Source: Rhodocyclaceae bacterium (lineage in GTDB: Bacteria > Pseudomonadota > Gammaproteobacteria > Burkholderiales > Rhodocyclaceae). From it: a stretch of DNA of 64,000 bases. Positions 45,044 to 54,502 of this stretch are shown piece by piece. The stretch spans positions 1 to 64,000 of the forward strand of contig JACDZI010000008.1 in the NCBI GenBank assembly GCA_013426785.1. Direction: 5' to 3'. The notes beneath the pieces are model-generated. The model was not told the origin of the DNA and searched no databases. It worked only from the letters and a program-made list of their open reading frames with translations. The translations under genes and the position numbers were made by a program. Positions within the stretch are counted from its first letter, which is position 1, and each line of letters opens with the position of its first letter.

Positions 45044-45667
45044 TCAGTGCGTTGCCGCCTCCCCATGGGATGCTTGCGCATCGGCCGCCCGTCCGGCCTC
45101 GAAGGCCTGGCGGTTGATCTCGACCATGTGCGGCTTGCGGGCGCTGAAGCGCTTGAGGATGGACTCCAGCAAGACCTCGGCGGGGAAGGGCAGGTGGTCG
45201 GCCATGGCGCCGAGCATCACGGTGTTGCCGAGACGCACGTCGCCGAGTTCCAGCGCGATCGCCATCGCATCGAAGGCGTGCACCTGGTAGCCGCGTGATT
45301 TGATGGCGGCGAGCGGATCATCCGGATAATCATAGAGGCCCAGGTCGACCACCGGCGGCACCAGGCGCGCGGTATTCATCAGCACCAGCCCGCCGGGCTT
45401 GAGGTAATGGCACCAGCGCATCGCCTCGGCAGCCTCGAAGCCGACCAGCAGGTCGGCCGTGCCGGCCATGATCTGCGGCGAGAGAACTTTTTTGCCGAAA
45501 CGCAGGTGCGACGAGACGACCCCGCCGCGTTGCGCCATGCCGGCGACTTCGGTTTTTTTGGCGTCATGGCCGAGGGCGATGGCCGCTTCGGCGAGGATTT
45601 CGGTGGCGGTCATCACGCCCTGGCCGCCGATGCCGACGACGAGAATATTGGTTACATCATTCATCAT
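45044..45667 (-). CDS. iorB: Indolepyruvate:ferredoxin oxidoreductase, beta subunit
   Basis: 207 residues. VVGIGGQGVMTATEILAEAA is the start of the gamma/beta domain of 2-oxoacid:ferredoxin oxidoreductases, and KTEVAGMAQRGGVVSSHLR is its CoA/partner-contact region. Together with IorA it decarboxylates aryl pyruvates to acyl-CoA, reducing ferredoxin, in amino acid breakdown. A repeat copy lies 14 bases beyond its stop. Seven bases separate it from iorA upstream. Confidence 0.93.
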   Translation of the reverse strand: MMNDVTNILVVGIGGQGVMTATEILAEAAIALGHDAKKTEVAGMAQRGGVVSSHLRFGKKVLSPQIMAGTADLLVGFEAAEAMRWCHYLKPGGLVLMNTARLVPPVVDLGLYDYPDDPLAAIKSRGYQVHAFDAMAIALELGDVRLGNTVMLGAMADHLPFPAEVLLESILKRFSARKPHMVEINRQAFEAGRAADAQASHGEAATH

Positions 45668-45674
45668 CGGCTCC

Positions 45675-47534
45675 TCAGTGACGCACCAGCCGCATCGGCT
45701 GGGTCAGGTCGGCATGGACGATGGCTTCGGGCGCGCAGGGCTGCACGCACAGGTTGCAGCCGGTGCAGGCCGAGGTTTCGATGCGCACGAACTGCAGTTC
45801 GACTTCCTTGCCGCTCGGCTTGACGACCTTCTCGCGGCGGGTGACGTGGATCGCCGGACAGCCGACATCGACGCAGTTGCCGCAGCCGGTGCATTTTTCG
45901 TCGATGACCGTGTAGGGCTTCTGCTTCTTGTAGTCGTCGACCAGCACGCAGGGCTGGTCGGTGATGATCACCGAGACTTCAGGAATCTTGATCTCGTCGC
46001 GGATGGTCTTGAACAGCTTGGGCAGCACGTAGGGATCGACGACGTGGATGCGTTCCTTTTTTACGCCCAGCGATTCGACCAGCTTGGCGAAATCGACGCG
46101 CGGCGCTTCCTGGCCGTGGATGTCGCGGCCGGTGCCGGGGTTCGACTGGCCGCCGGTCATGCCAACAGCGCGGTTGTCGAGCAGCAGCACCGTGACGTTG
46201 CCGCCGTTGTAGACGATGTCGAGCAGGCCCTGCATGCCCATGTGCAGGAAGGTCGAGTCGCCGATCACGGCGAGGATGCGCTTGTCCTGGTCGGACTCGC
46301 CGCGCCCTTTGTCGAGGCCCAGCGCGATGCCCATCGAGGCGCCCATCGAAATGGTGGTGTCGAGCGCGTTCCAGGGGTGGCCGGCCCCGAGTGTGTAGCA
46401 GCCGATGTCGCCGGAGATGGTGAGGTTCTTGATCTGCGCCAGAGTGTAATAGACGCCGAGGTGCGGGCAGGCCACGCACATTGTCGGCGGACGCGGGAAA
46501 ACTTGCGCGGGCGCGGTCGGCAGCTCCGGTACCGGTTCGCCCAGCAGTTTGGCAATGGCGGGCTTGAGCACATTCGGCGCCAGTTCGCCCTGGCGCGGCA
46601 GGATTTCTTTTCCCAAACACACAATGCCGGCGGCCTTCAGTTCGTTTTCGACGAGTGGTTCGACTTCCTCGACGACGACCAGCTTTTCGACCGTCGCCGC
46701 GAAGGCGCGAATCTTTTCCAGCGGCACCGGGCAGGAGAAGCCCAGCTTGAGCACCGGCGCGTCGGGGAAGCTCTCGCGCACGTGCATCCAGGCCGGGCCG
46801 GAGGCGACGAAGCCGACGCGTTTGTCTTTGCCGTTGTCGATCAGGTTGAGCGGCGAAATCTCGGCTTCGGCGCGCAGGGTCTTGTCGCGTTCAAACATCA
46901 TGGGGATGCGCTTGCCGGCACCGGCCGGCGTCATCACCCAGCGGGCCGGTTCCTTCTTGAAACCGGCCGAGGCGTGCGCTGCACGCTCACCGACGGTGAC
47001 GAGCGCCTTGACGTGGTTGATGCGCGTCGTCATGCGCAGGATCACCGGCACCTGGAATTTTTCCGAGAAATCGTAGGCGGCCTTGGTCATTGCGTAGGCT
47101 TCCTGCGAATCCGACGGCTCGAACACGGGAATGTGCGCGAAGCGGCCCCAATAGCGCGAATCCTGTTCGTTCTGCGAGGACGACAGGCCAACGTCGTCGG
47201 CGATGGCGATCACCAGGCCGCCGACCACGCCGGTCAGCGTCAGCGTCATTAGCGCATCCGAGGCGACGTTCATGCCGACGTGCTTCATGCAGCAGAACGA
47301 GCGCGAACCGGCGAAGGCGGCGCCGATGGCCACTTCCAGCGAGACCTTCTCGTTGACCGACCATTCGGTATAGAGGTCCGGGTAGGTCGACAGCACTTCG
47401 AGCATTTCGGTGGAGGGCGTGCCGGGATAGGCGGCGGCGACTTTGCAGCCGGATTCCCAGACGGCACGGGCCACGGCCTCGTTGCCGGAAAGAAGCAACC
47501 GAGAATGGCTCGGTGCAGGCATGACTGCTGCCAT
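45675..47534 (-). CDS. iorA: Indolepyruvate:ferredoxin oxidoreductase, alpha subunit
   Basis: 619 residues. YPGTPSTEMLEVL opens the pyrimidine-binding domain. GDSTFLHMGMQGLLD and the following LLDNRAVGMTGGQ bind ThDP pyrophosphate. Two [4Fe-4S] clusters are bound near the C-terminus (CTGCGNCVDVGCP and CTGCNLCVQPCAP). Oxygen-sensitive enzymes of this type fit an organism with anaerobic metabolism. Start ATG 47534. Confidence 0.95.
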   Translation of the reverse strand: MAAVMPAPSHSRLLLSGNEAVARAVWESGCKVAAAYPGTPSTEMLEVLSTYPDLYTEWSVNEKVSLEVAIGAAFAGSRSFCCMKHVGMNVASDALMTLTLTGVVGGLVIAIADDVGLSSSQNEQDSRYWGRFAHIPVFEPSDSQEAYAMTKAAYDFSEKFQVPVILRMTTRINHVKALVTVGERAAHASAGFKKEPARWVMTPAGAGKRIPMMFERDKTLRAEAEISPLNLIDNGKDKRVGFVASGPAWMHVRESFPDAPVLKLGFSCPVPLEKIRAFAATVEKLVVVEEVEPLVENELKAAGIVCLGKEILPRQGELAPNVLKPAIAKLLGEPVPELPTAPAQVFPRPPTMCVACPHLGVYYTLAQIKNLTISGDIGCYTLGAGHPWNALDTTISMGASMGIALGLDKGRGESDQDKRILAVIGDSTFLHMGMQGLLDIVYNGGNVTVLLLDNRAVGMTGGQSNPGTGRDIHGQEAPRVDFAKLVESLGVKKERIHVVDPYVLPKLFKTIRDEIKIPEVSVIITDQPCVLVDDYKKQKPYTVIDEKCTGCGNCVDVGCPAIHVTRREKVVKPSGKEVELQFVRIETSACTGCNLCVQPCAPEAIVHADLTQPMRLVRH

Positions 47535-47647
47535 AGGTGATCTCGCTATAAATGGAGGCTGAAAAAATTAACCCGCGTCGTAGTAGGGCCATGACCCAAG
47601 TCTCAGGCCTGCAATTATCCGGATTCGGCGGGGGTGCGTCTATATGG

Positions 47648-47672
47648 AAAAAGTCGGCGCTGGCAGGACGGC
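47648..47672 (-). repeat. Dispersed repeat, copy 11
   Basis: One mismatch, between divergent iorA and the rlmN-like gene. Confidence 0.88.
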
Positions 47673-47711
47673 ATGGCAGGATGGTGGCGAGACTGCTAGC
47701 ATCCTCGCCCC

Positions 47712-48755
47712 ATGCGAATCCAAGAACTTCGCCAGCGGCTGCACGACCTTGGCGCCAAGCCCTGCCATGAGGAGCGCTTGCTGCGCGCCTGGCTCCAGGC
47801 CCGGCCGCTTGACGATGGACCGGTGCCGGCCAAGGATTTTCTGCCTGCCAGCGTGCGAGCCGCGCTGCCTGGCCTGAGCGATGCGCTAACCACGCTGGTG
47901 CAGCTTTCCAGCGAACATGCCGGCGCGGATGGCTCGGAGCGCCTGCTGCTCCGTCTGGCTGACGGCCAGACAGTGGAAAGCGTGCTGCTGCCGCGTGACG
48001 GCGTCTGCGTGTCGACGCAGGTGGGCTGTGCGGTCGGTTGCACGTTCTGCATGACCGGCCGTGACGGGCTGCTGCGCCCGCTGACCAGCGGGGAGATTGT
48101 CGCCCAGGTGGTGCTGGCGCGGACGCGTCGCCCGGTGAAGAAGGTGCAGTTCATGGGCATGGGCGAACCGGCCCACAACCTCGACAACGTGCTGGAGTCG
48201 ATCGATCTGCTCGGCACCCACGGTGGCATTGGTCACAAGAACCTGGTGTTCTCGACCGTCGGCGACCGCCGCGTATTCGAGCGGCTGCTGCGGGAGGCCG
48301 TCAAGCCGGCACTGGCCCTCTCCCTGCATTCGACCGATGCGGCGCTGCGCGAAAGGCTCCTGCCAAAAGCCCAGCGCATCAATCCGGCCGAACTGGTCAA
48401 ACTGGCCGATGCCTACGGGCGTGCCACGGGCTATCCGGTGCAGTACCAATGGACGCTGATCGAGGGCGTGAATGACACGGACGAAGAGCTGGACGGTCTG
48501 GTGCGCCTGCTCAAGGGTAGGTACGGGGTGATGAACTTCATTCCCTACAACGAAACCGAAGGGGAGGGTTTCCGCCGCCCGTCGCCGGAACGGGCGGCCG
48601 CAATGTCGCTGCACCTCTATCGCCACGGCATCCTTGCCAAGCTGCGCCAGTCGGCTGGCCAGGATGTAGACGGCGGTTGCGGCCAGTTGCGGGCACGCAC
48701 CGTCTTTCCGGTAGACTCCCGCCGACAAAAAATTAGCGGAGAAAGCACGCCATGA
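47712..48755 (+). CDS. RlmN-like radical SAM RNA methyltransferase
   Basis: 347 residues. The radical SAM cluster CAVGCTFC, GMGEPAHNLDNV and the resolving Cys in GGCGQLRAR match RlmN/Cfr proteins, which methylate C2 or C8 of A2503 in 23S rRNA. The N-terminal domain is shorter than in RlmN and the sequence is divergent, so it may be a paralogue of the housekeeping enzyme. It overlaps mtnP (ATGA). A dispersed repeat lies 40 bases before its start. Confidence 0.8.
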   Translation: MRIQELRQRLHDLGAKPCHEERLLRAWLQARPLDDGPVPAKDFLPASVRAALPGLSDALTTLVQLSSEHAGADGSERLLLRLADGQTVESVLLPRDGVCVSTQVGCAVGCTFCMTGRDGLLRPLTSGEIVAQVVLARTRRPVKKVQFMGMGEPAHNLDNVLESIDLLGTHGGIGHKNLVFSTVGDRRVFERLLREAVKPALALSLHSTDAALRERLLPKAQRINPAELVKLADAYGRATGYPVQYQWTLIEGVNDTDEELDGLVRLLKGRYGVMNFIPYNETEGEGFRRPSPERAAAMSLHLYRHGILAKLRQSAGQDVDGGCGQLRARTVFPVDSRRQKISGESTP

Positions 48756-49636
48756 CCGACTGCAACACGGCACCGGTGCTCGCCATCATTGGCGGCAGCG
48801 GGGTATACGACATCGAGGGACTGACCCATCAGCGCTGGGAGAAAGTGGATTCCCCGTTCGGCGCGCCCTCGGATGAAATCCTCTTTGGCGAGCTGAACGG
48901 CCAGCCGATGCGCTTCCTGCCGCGCCATGGACGCGGTCACCGCATCCCGCCCTCGGAGATCAACTTTCGCGCCAACATAGACGCCCTCAAGCGCGCCGGC
49001 GCGACCGATGTGGTCTCCGTCAGCGCGGTCGGTTCGCTGCGCGAGCACCTGCGGCCCGGCATGTTCGTCATCGCCGACCAGTTCATCGACCGCAGCTTCG
49101 CACGCATCAAGAGCTTCTTCGGCACCGGCTGCGTCGCCCACGTGTCGATGGCCCACCCGGTCTGCCATCGCCTCGGCGACCACATCGAAGCCGCCGCCAA
49201 GGCCGCCGGCATTGAGGCGGTGCGCGGTGGCACCTACCTCGTCATGGAAGGCCCGCAGTTCTCCAGCTACGCCGAATCCGAGCTGTATCGCAGCTGGAAC
49301 TGCGACGTGATCGGCATGACCAACATGCCCGAAGCGAAGCTCGCCCGCGAGGCGGAGCTGTGCTATGCCACCGTGGCGATGGTCACCGACTACGACTGCT
49401 GGCACCCGCACCACGACGACGTCACCGTCGAGGTCATCGTCAAGGTCTTGCTCGAAAACGCCGACAAGGCGCGCAGTTTGGTCAAGCAGGTCGCCCCGCT
49501 GCTGCACGCGGATACGAACGCTAATACCTGCTCCTGCCGCACCGCCCTGCAGCACGCCCTCATTACCGCGCCGGCCGCCCGCGATCCCGAACTGCTCAAG
49601 CACCTCGACGCCGTCGCCGGTCGCCTACTCAAATAA
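48752..49636 (+). CDS. mtnP: S-methyl-5'-thioadenosine phosphorylase
   Basis: 294 residues. IIGGSGVYDIEGL is the phosphate-binding start, GGTYLVMEGPQFSSYAES and GMTNMPEAKLAREAE are MTAP signatures. It splits methylthioadenosine (and often 5'-deoxyadenosine) to adenine and sugar 1-phosphate. The adenine is recovered by apt next door, and the sugar phosphate is the substrate of mtnA. Confidence 0.92.
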   Translation: MTDCNTAPVLAIIGGSGVYDIEGLTHQRWEKVDSPFGAPSDEILFGELNGQPMRFLPRHGRGHRIPPSEINFRANIDALKRAGATDVVSVSAVGSLREHLRPGMFVIADQFIDRSFARIKSFFGTGCVAHVSMAHPVCHRLGDHIEAAAKAAGIEAVRGGTYLVMEGPQFSSYAESELYRSWNCDVIGMTNMPEAKLAREAELCYATVAMVTDYDCWHPHHDDVTVEVIVKVLLENADKARSLVKQVAPLLHADTNANTCSCRTALQHALITAPAARDPELLKHLDAVAGRLLK

Positions 49637-49653
49637 ATCCCTGAGAACCCGCC

Positions 49654-50181
49654 ATGCCCATCAAGTCCCGCATCCGTACCGTGCCCCACTATCCCAAGCA
49701 GGGCATCATGTTCCGCGACATCACCACCCTGCTCAAGGACCCGATCGGCTTCCGCATCGCCATCCACGAACTGGCCAACCGCTACACCGGCATGAAGATC
49801 GACAAGGTGGCCGGCATCGAGTCGCGCGGCTTCATCCTCGGCGCGCCGCTGGCCTACCTGCTGGGCGTCGGCTTCGTGCCGATCCGCAAGAAGGGCAAGC
49901 TGCCGGCCGAGACGATCGGCCACGACTACGAACTCGAATACGGCACCGACCGCATCGAGATGCACGTCGATGCCGTGAGCGAAGGTGAACGGGTCCTGCT
50001 GGTCGACGACTTGATTGCCACCGGCGGCACCGCCGAGGCGGCGGTGAAACTGATCGAGAAGATGGGTGGCAACATCGTCGAATGCTGCTTCGCCATCGAC
50101 CTGCCGGACATCGGCGGCCGGGCGCGTCTCGAAAAGCTCGGCCAGAAGGTGCATGCCCTCTGTGAATTCGAAGGTGACTGA
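49654..50181 (+). CDS. apt: Adenine phosphoribosyltransferase
   Basis: 175 residues. [17 protein letters not shown] is the PRPP-binding loop and [15 protein letters not shown] the purine-side motif, both standard for Apt. It converts adenine released by mtnP to AMP. Spaced 17 bases after mtnP. Confidence 0.95.
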   Translation: MPIKSRIRTVPHYPKQGIMFRDITTLLKDPIGFRIAIHELANRYTGMKIDKVAGIESRGFILGAPLAYLLGVGFVPIRKKGKLPAETIGHDYELEYGTDRIEMHVDAVSEGERVLLVDDLIATGGTAEAAVKLIEKMGGNIVECCFAIDLPDIGGRARLEKLGQKVHALCEFEGD

Positions 50182-50182
50182 C

Positions 50183-51235
50183 GTGGGAACCCACAACAAG
50201 GCTGTAAAAACTCTGCGCTGGCGGGACGGCAGGCTGGAGATGATCGACCAGCGCGTGCTGCCGGCCACCTTCGCCTACCTGCCCTATACCTCGGCCGCTG
50301 AGACCGCCGAGGGCATCCGCGACATGGTGGTGCGCGGCGCGCCGGCCATCGGCTGCGCCGCTGCCTATGGCGTCGCGCTGGAAGCGCTACGGTTGCGTAG
50401 CGCCACGCCGGTCGACTTCACGGCCGGCATGGAGCAGGCTTTCGCCATGCTGGCGGCCAGCCGGCCGACGGCGGTCAACCTGTTCTGGGCCCTGAAGCGC
50501 ATGCGCGCCGTGTGGGAAACTGTCAGGGACCAGCCGGTCGCCGTCATCGCCAAGCGCCTGCTGGCCGAGGCGCATGAAGTCAGTGCCGAGGACATCCGCA
50601 TCAACCGCGCCATGGGCGCGTTCGGAGCGGCACTGCTGGCGGACGGCGCACGGGTGTTGACCCACTGCAACGCCGGCGCACTGGCCACCGCAGGCCACGG
50701 CACGGCACTGGGCGTGTTCCGCTCCGCCGTCGAGGCGGGCAAGAAGATTTCCGTGATCGCCGACGAGACCCGGCCGTTTTTACAGGGCGCGCGCCTGACC
50801 GCCTGGGAGATGGTGCAGGAGCAGATTCCTGTCACCCTGATTACCGACAACATGGCCGGCTTCATGATGAGCAAGGGCGAGATCGACGCCGTGGTGGTCG
50901 GTACGGACCGCGTGGCGGCGAACGGTGATGTCGCCAACAAGATCGGCACCTACATGGTGGCGGTGCTGGCGCAGCGCCACGCCATCCCCTTCTACGTGGC
51001 GTGCCCGCTGTCGACCATCGACCTGAGTATTCCGGATGGCAGCGCTATCCCGATCGAGGAGCGCGCACCGGAGGAGGTGACCGGCTTCCGCGACTGCCAG
51101 TGGGCGGCGCAGGGCGTCAGGGTGCGCAATCCGGCCTTCGACGTCACGCCGGCCGAACTGGTCAGCGGCCTGATCACGGAAAAGGGTGTCGTCCTCGCGC
51201 CTGATCGCGAGAAGCTCGCCGCGCTATTTCGCTAG
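50183..51235 (+). CDS. mtnA: S-methyl-5-thioribose-1-phosphate isomerase
   Basis: 350 residues from GTG 50183 behind AAGG; another in-frame GTG is at 50174. [29 protein letters not shown] and [18 protein letters not shown] carry the catalytic Cys and Asp. It isomerises MTR-1-P, and in some bacteria 5-deoxyribose 1-phosphate. No mtnB, C, D or K gene is in the window, so this may be a salvage branch serving radical SAM by-products. Confidence 0.93.
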   Translation: MGTHNKAVKTLRWRDGRLEMIDQRVLPATFAYLPYTSAAETAEGIRDMVVRGAPAIGCAAAYGVALEALRLRSATPVDFTAGMEQAFAMLAASRPTAVNLFWALKRMRAVWETVRDQPVAVIAKRLLAEAHEVSAEDIRINRAMGAFGAALLADGARVLTHCNAGALATAGHGTALGVFRSAVEAGKKISVIADETRPFLQGARLTAWEMVQEQIPVTLITDNMAGFMMSKGEIDAVVVGTDRVAANGDVANKIGTYMVAVLAQRHAIPFYVACPLSTIDLSIPDGSAIPIEERAPEEVTGFRDCQWAAQGVRVRNPAFDVTPAELVSGLITEKGVVLAPDREKLAALFR

Positions 51236-51291
51236 GTGTGCATTCGAGGCGGTTGTCAATCCGTGGCGATATACTGCATCCAAACCTCAAC

Positions 51292-51317
51292 GCCCGGCTC
51301 GACCGGGCATCTTTTTT
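51292..51317 (+). terminator. Intrinsic terminator after mtnA
   Basis: GCCCGG (51292-51297) and CCGGGC (51303-51308) form a stem with a 5-base loop, followed by a run of six T at 51312-51317. It ends the mtn operon and lies just ahead of the rpiA ribosome-binding site, so attenuation of rpiA is also possible. Confidence 0.75.
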
Positions 51318-51327
51318 CGGAGGCAGC

Positions 51328-51999
51328 ATGACCCAGGATGAACTCAAGCAGGCCGTGGCGCAAGCGGCGATCAGGTACGTGGCGGAAAATGTGCCGGCGG
51401 GCAGCATCGTCGGCGTGGGCACCGGTTCGACGGCCAACTGCTTCATCGATGCGCTGGTGCAGATCAAGGACCGCGTCGGCGCGACCGTGGCCAGTTCCGA
51501 GGCGACCAAAAAGCGCCTTGAGGGACATGGCTTCATGGTGCTCGACCTGAACGCGGTGACCAGCCTGCCCGTCTATGTCGATGGTGCCGACGAAATCACG
51601 CATTCCCTCGAAATGCTCAAGGGCGGCGGCGGTGCGCTGACACGCGAAAAGATCGTCGCGGCGGTGGCCGACCGGTTCGTCTGTGTCTGTGACGCCAGCA
51701 AACTGGTTGCCACCTTGGGCACTTTCCCCCTGCCGATCGAGGTAATCCCGATGGCGCAGGCCTATGTGGCGCGCGAGATCGTCAAACTCGGCGGTCAGCC
51801 CAAGTTCCGCGATGGCTTCATCACCGACAACGGCAACGTTATCCTCGATGTGCATGGTCTGGCCATCGATGCTCCCGTCGCCATGGAGGCGACGCTGAAT
51901 GCCATCGTTGGGGTGGTCACCAACGGCCTGTTCGCCCGGCGTGGGGCCGATGTGCTGTTGTTGGGCACGCCTGCCGGCGTGCGGCAAATGGTCTGCTGA
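51328..51999 (+). CDS. rpiA: Ribose-5-phosphate isomerase A
   Basis: 223 residues from ATG 51328 behind [25 protein letters not shown] (with catalytic Asp) and [12 protein letters not shown] are RpiA signatures. It works in the pentose phosphate and Calvin cycles. Start placed by the ribosome-binding site; upstream open frame is the terminator region. Confidence 0.96.
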   Translation: MTQDELKQAVAQAAIRYVAENVPAGSIVGVGTGSTANCFIDALVQIKDRVGATVASSEATKKRLEGHGFMVLDLNAVTSLPVYVDGADEITHSLEMLKGGGGALTREKIVAAVADRFVCVCDASKLVATLGTFPLPIEVIPMAQAYVAREIVKLGGQPKFRDGFITDNGNVILDVHGLAIDAPVAMEATLNAIVGVVTNGLFARRGADVLLLGTPAGVRQMVC

Positions 52000-52080
52000 A
52001 ACTGACCGTCTGCAACAATTTCGTCATCTAAGCCCTATACACTGGGCGAACCATCCATCCAGCCGCAGGAGCACTACGCC

Positions 52081-52782
52081 ATGACCGACCACACCATGAA
52101 GCAATTCGATACCGAGTTGCAGAATATCCGCAGCAAGGTGTTGCAATTGGGTGGCCTGGTCGAGCTGCAGATCATCCGCGCCATGGAGGGCCTGGCCGAG
52201 GGTGATGTGGCCCTCTGCGAGCAGGTGATCGAGACCGATCATGAGGTTAATCGGCTGGAGGTGGAGCTTGACGAAGCCTGCGTGCATATCATCGCCAAGC
52301 GCCAGCCTGCGGCGATCGATCTGCGCATGATCATGACAGTGATCAAAACCATTACCGACCTGGAGCGCGTTGGTGATGAAGCCAAGAAAATCGCCAAGCA
52401 GGCGCGTGCGTTGCACTCAAGTGATATGGCTTATGTGCCGCGCATCGAACTGCGCCATTCCGCCAATCTGGTCGTCGCCATGTTGCGCCAGGCGCTCGAT
52501 GCCTTCGCCCGTTCCGATAGTTCGGTGGCCACCGAGGTGGCACGCCGCGACAAGGAAGTCGATGCCGAATTCAAGGCGGCGATGCGCCAGCTGATTACCT
52601 TCATGATGGAAGATCCGCGCACCATCACCCGGGCGCTGGAACTGCTGTTCATTGCCAAGTCGATCGAGCGGATCGGCGACCACTCCAAGAATATCTCGGA
52701 ATACGTGGTTTACATGGAAAAAGGCCGTGATGTGCGCCACCTCGGGATCGAGGGGATGGCGCGCGAGATCGAGAAGAGCTGA
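52081..52782 (+). CDS. phoU: Phosphate transport regulator PhoU
   Basis: 233 residues, all helical, with the two three-helix PhoU repeats. The metal-binding patterns ETDHEVNRLEVELDE and RRDKEVDAEFK, with DLERVGDEAKKIA and SIERIGDHSKNIS, are diagnostic. It connects the Pst transporter to PhoR. The pst genes are not next to it; pap lies 2 kb away, also in phosphate metabolism. Confidence 0.95.
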   Translation: MTDHTMKQFDTELQNIRSKVLQLGGLVELQIIRAMEGLAEGDVALCEQVIETDHEVNRLEVELDEACVHIIAKRQPAAIDLRMIMTVIKTITDLERVGDEAKKIAKQARALHSSDMAYVPRIELRHSANLVVAMLRQALDAFARSDSSVATEVARRDKEVDAEFKAAMRQLITFMMEDPRTITRALELLFIAKSIERIGDHSKNISEYVVYMEKGRDVRHLGIEGMAREIEKS

Positions 52783-52786
52783 GGAT

Positions 52787-53059
52787 TCAGCCGCGCGGTG
52801 GTACGTAACCGCCGACGCTGTCCGCACCATCGCCGAAGAAGTGTTTGTCTACCTGTTCGACCAGATATTTGCGGTGCTGCGCATCGGCCAGGTTCAGGCG
52901 GTTCTCGTTGATGATCATCGTCTGCATGCGGATCCACTGCTGCCAGGCTTCCTTCGATACATTCTCGAACAGGCGCCTACCCAGATCGCCCGGCATCGGG
53001 GGAAAGTCGAGGCCTTCGCTTTCGCGACCCAGCTTGATGCAATTGACCATTCTTGCCAT
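52787..53059 (-). CDS. yggX: Fe(2+)-trafficking / oxidative damage protein YggX
   Basis: 90 residues. [17 protein letters not shown] with its conserved Cys and [21 protein letters not shown] match YggX exactly in length and order. It protects iron-sulfur proteins from oxidation. Convergent with phoU with 4 bases between. Confidence 0.95.
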   Translation of the reverse strand: MARMVNCIKLGRESEGLDFPPMPGDLGRRLFENVSKEAWQQWIRMQTMIINENRLNLADAQHRKYLVEQVDKHFFGDGADSVGGYVPPRG

Positions 53060-53128
53060 GAGGGTTCCTTTGCGTTGGGGATGAGCGGATTCTAAAGCAT
53101 GGGATGCTGTTTCGACGGCTGTAGGTCA

Positions 53129-54490
53129 TTACGACAACGCCTTGACGAACACCTTGGATTTGCGCTGGAAGTTGTAGAGTTTGCGCCGTGATTTCGGCAG
53201 ATCATCCAGGCCCGTCTCAACAAAACCACGTTCCGTAAACCAGTGGGCAGTGCGGGTCGTGAGCACATAGAGCCGCTTGAGTTTCAGCGCTTTTGCCCGC
53301 CCTTCGATGTGCCGCCGCAACTGATCGCCATAGCCGGCCCGCCGGAAATCCGGCATCACTGCGAGGCAGGACAGTTCGGCTGCCGCCGGCTCGCCGCGCG
53401 CTTTCGACAGGGGATAGAGGGCGGCGCAACCGACCACCACGCCGTCATGTTCGAGCAGCGAGAAGCGGGCGATTTCCAGCTCGATGCGCTCGCGGCCGCG
53501 CTTGACCAGCGTACCGTCGGCTTCCAGTGGCGCAATCAGGGCCAGCACGGTGGCGACATCTTCCGCCGTGGCTTCGCGCAGGCGGGCCAGCGGCGCACGG
53601 GTCATCACGGTACCGACGCCGTCGCGCGTGAACAGTTCCATCAGCATTGCGCCGTCCTGCGCACGGTCGAGGAAATGCACGCGGGCGACGCCGTTGCTGC
53701 AGGCCCGCAACGCTTCTTCCAGCACGCGCGCCACCTCGGGTGACTGCTTGACCTTTTTTGCGATCAGTTGCTCAGCTTCCTCGACGGTCAGGGCATCGAT
53801 GTGCTGGCCTTTCTTGTCGACCAGGCCGGGCGAGTCGCCCAGGAAGATCAGTTTGTCGGCCTTGATGGCGACGGCGACCGCCTCGGCGACCTCTTCCCAG
53901 GCGAGGTTGAAGATCTCGCCGGAAGGCGAGGCAGCGATCGGGGTGATCAGCACGACATTTTCCTGCGCCAGGTCGGCGCGGATTTCCGCAGCCTCGACCT
54001 TGCGCACGGCACCGGTGAACTGGAAGTCGACGCCATCGACCACGCCCACCGGCTTGGCGGAAACGAAGTTGCCGCCGGTGACGCGCAGGAAGGCACCGGC
54101 CAGCGGCGTGTTCGGCAGGCCCTGTGACAGCAGCGCCTCGATCTCGATGCGGGTGACGCCCATGGCGCGCTTGACGCATTCCAGCGTGGCGGCATCGGTG
54201 ACGCGTAGGCCGACGTGGAAACGCGGCTCCAGCCCGCGTCCCTTCATCTCGGCATCGATCTGCGGGCGGGCGCCATGCACCAGCACCAGCTGGATGCCCA
54301 TGCTGTCGAGCAGGGCGATGTCGTGGATCAGCGCCTGCGCGACGCCCGTCACCAGCACTTCGCCACCGAAGGCAATGACGAAGGCACGGCCGCGGAAGGC
54401 ATGGATGTAGGGTGCTGCCTGACGGACCCAGGCGACCAGCCGGGCATCCGCCTCAGCCTGGCTCGGGGAAGGGGCTTTCTCAGTGCTCAT
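53129..54490 (-). CDS. argA: N-acetylglutamate synthase
   Basis: 453 residues. The N-terminal amino acid kinase domain (VLVHGARPQID, GVDFQFTG) is fused to a C-terminal GNAT domain (CLAVMPDFRRAGYGDQLRRHI, an acetyl-CoA loop). This is the classical ArgA layout. It starts arginine synthesis by acetylating glutamate. Confidence 0.95.
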   Translation of the reverse strand: MSTEKAPSPSQAEADARLVAWVRQAAPYIHAFRGRAFVIAFGGEVLVTGVAQALIHDIALLDSMGIQLVLVHGARPQIDAEMKGRGLEPRFHVGLRVTDAATLECVKRAMGVTRIEIEALLSQGLPNTPLAGAFLRVTGGNFVSAKPVGVVDGVDFQFTGAVRKVEAAEIRADLAQENVVLITPIAASPSGEIFNLAWEEVAEAVAVAIKADKLIFLGDSPGLVDKKGQHIDALTVEEAEQLIAKKVKQSPEVARVLEEALRACSNGVARVHFLDRAQDGAMLMELFTRDGVGTVMTRAPLARLREATAEDVATVLALIAPLEADGTLVKRGRERIELEIARFSLLEHDGVVVGCAALYPLSKARGEPAAAELSCLAVMPDFRRAGYGDQLRRHIEGRAKALKLKRLYVLTTRTAHWFTERGFVETGLDDLPKSRRKLYNFQRKSKVFVKALS

Positions 54491-54502
54491 GGTACGAACG
54501 CA

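Noticed and set aside
45459-47252. 597-codon plus-strand frame opposite iorA
   Set aside because: Antisense shadow of iorA/iorB, rich in His, Gly and Asp repeats without a fold.
50206-50230. Apparent dispersed repeat at the start of mtnA
   Set aside because: The residues [15 protein letters not shown] are a conserved start of MtnA proteins, so the likeness is probably coding coincidence.
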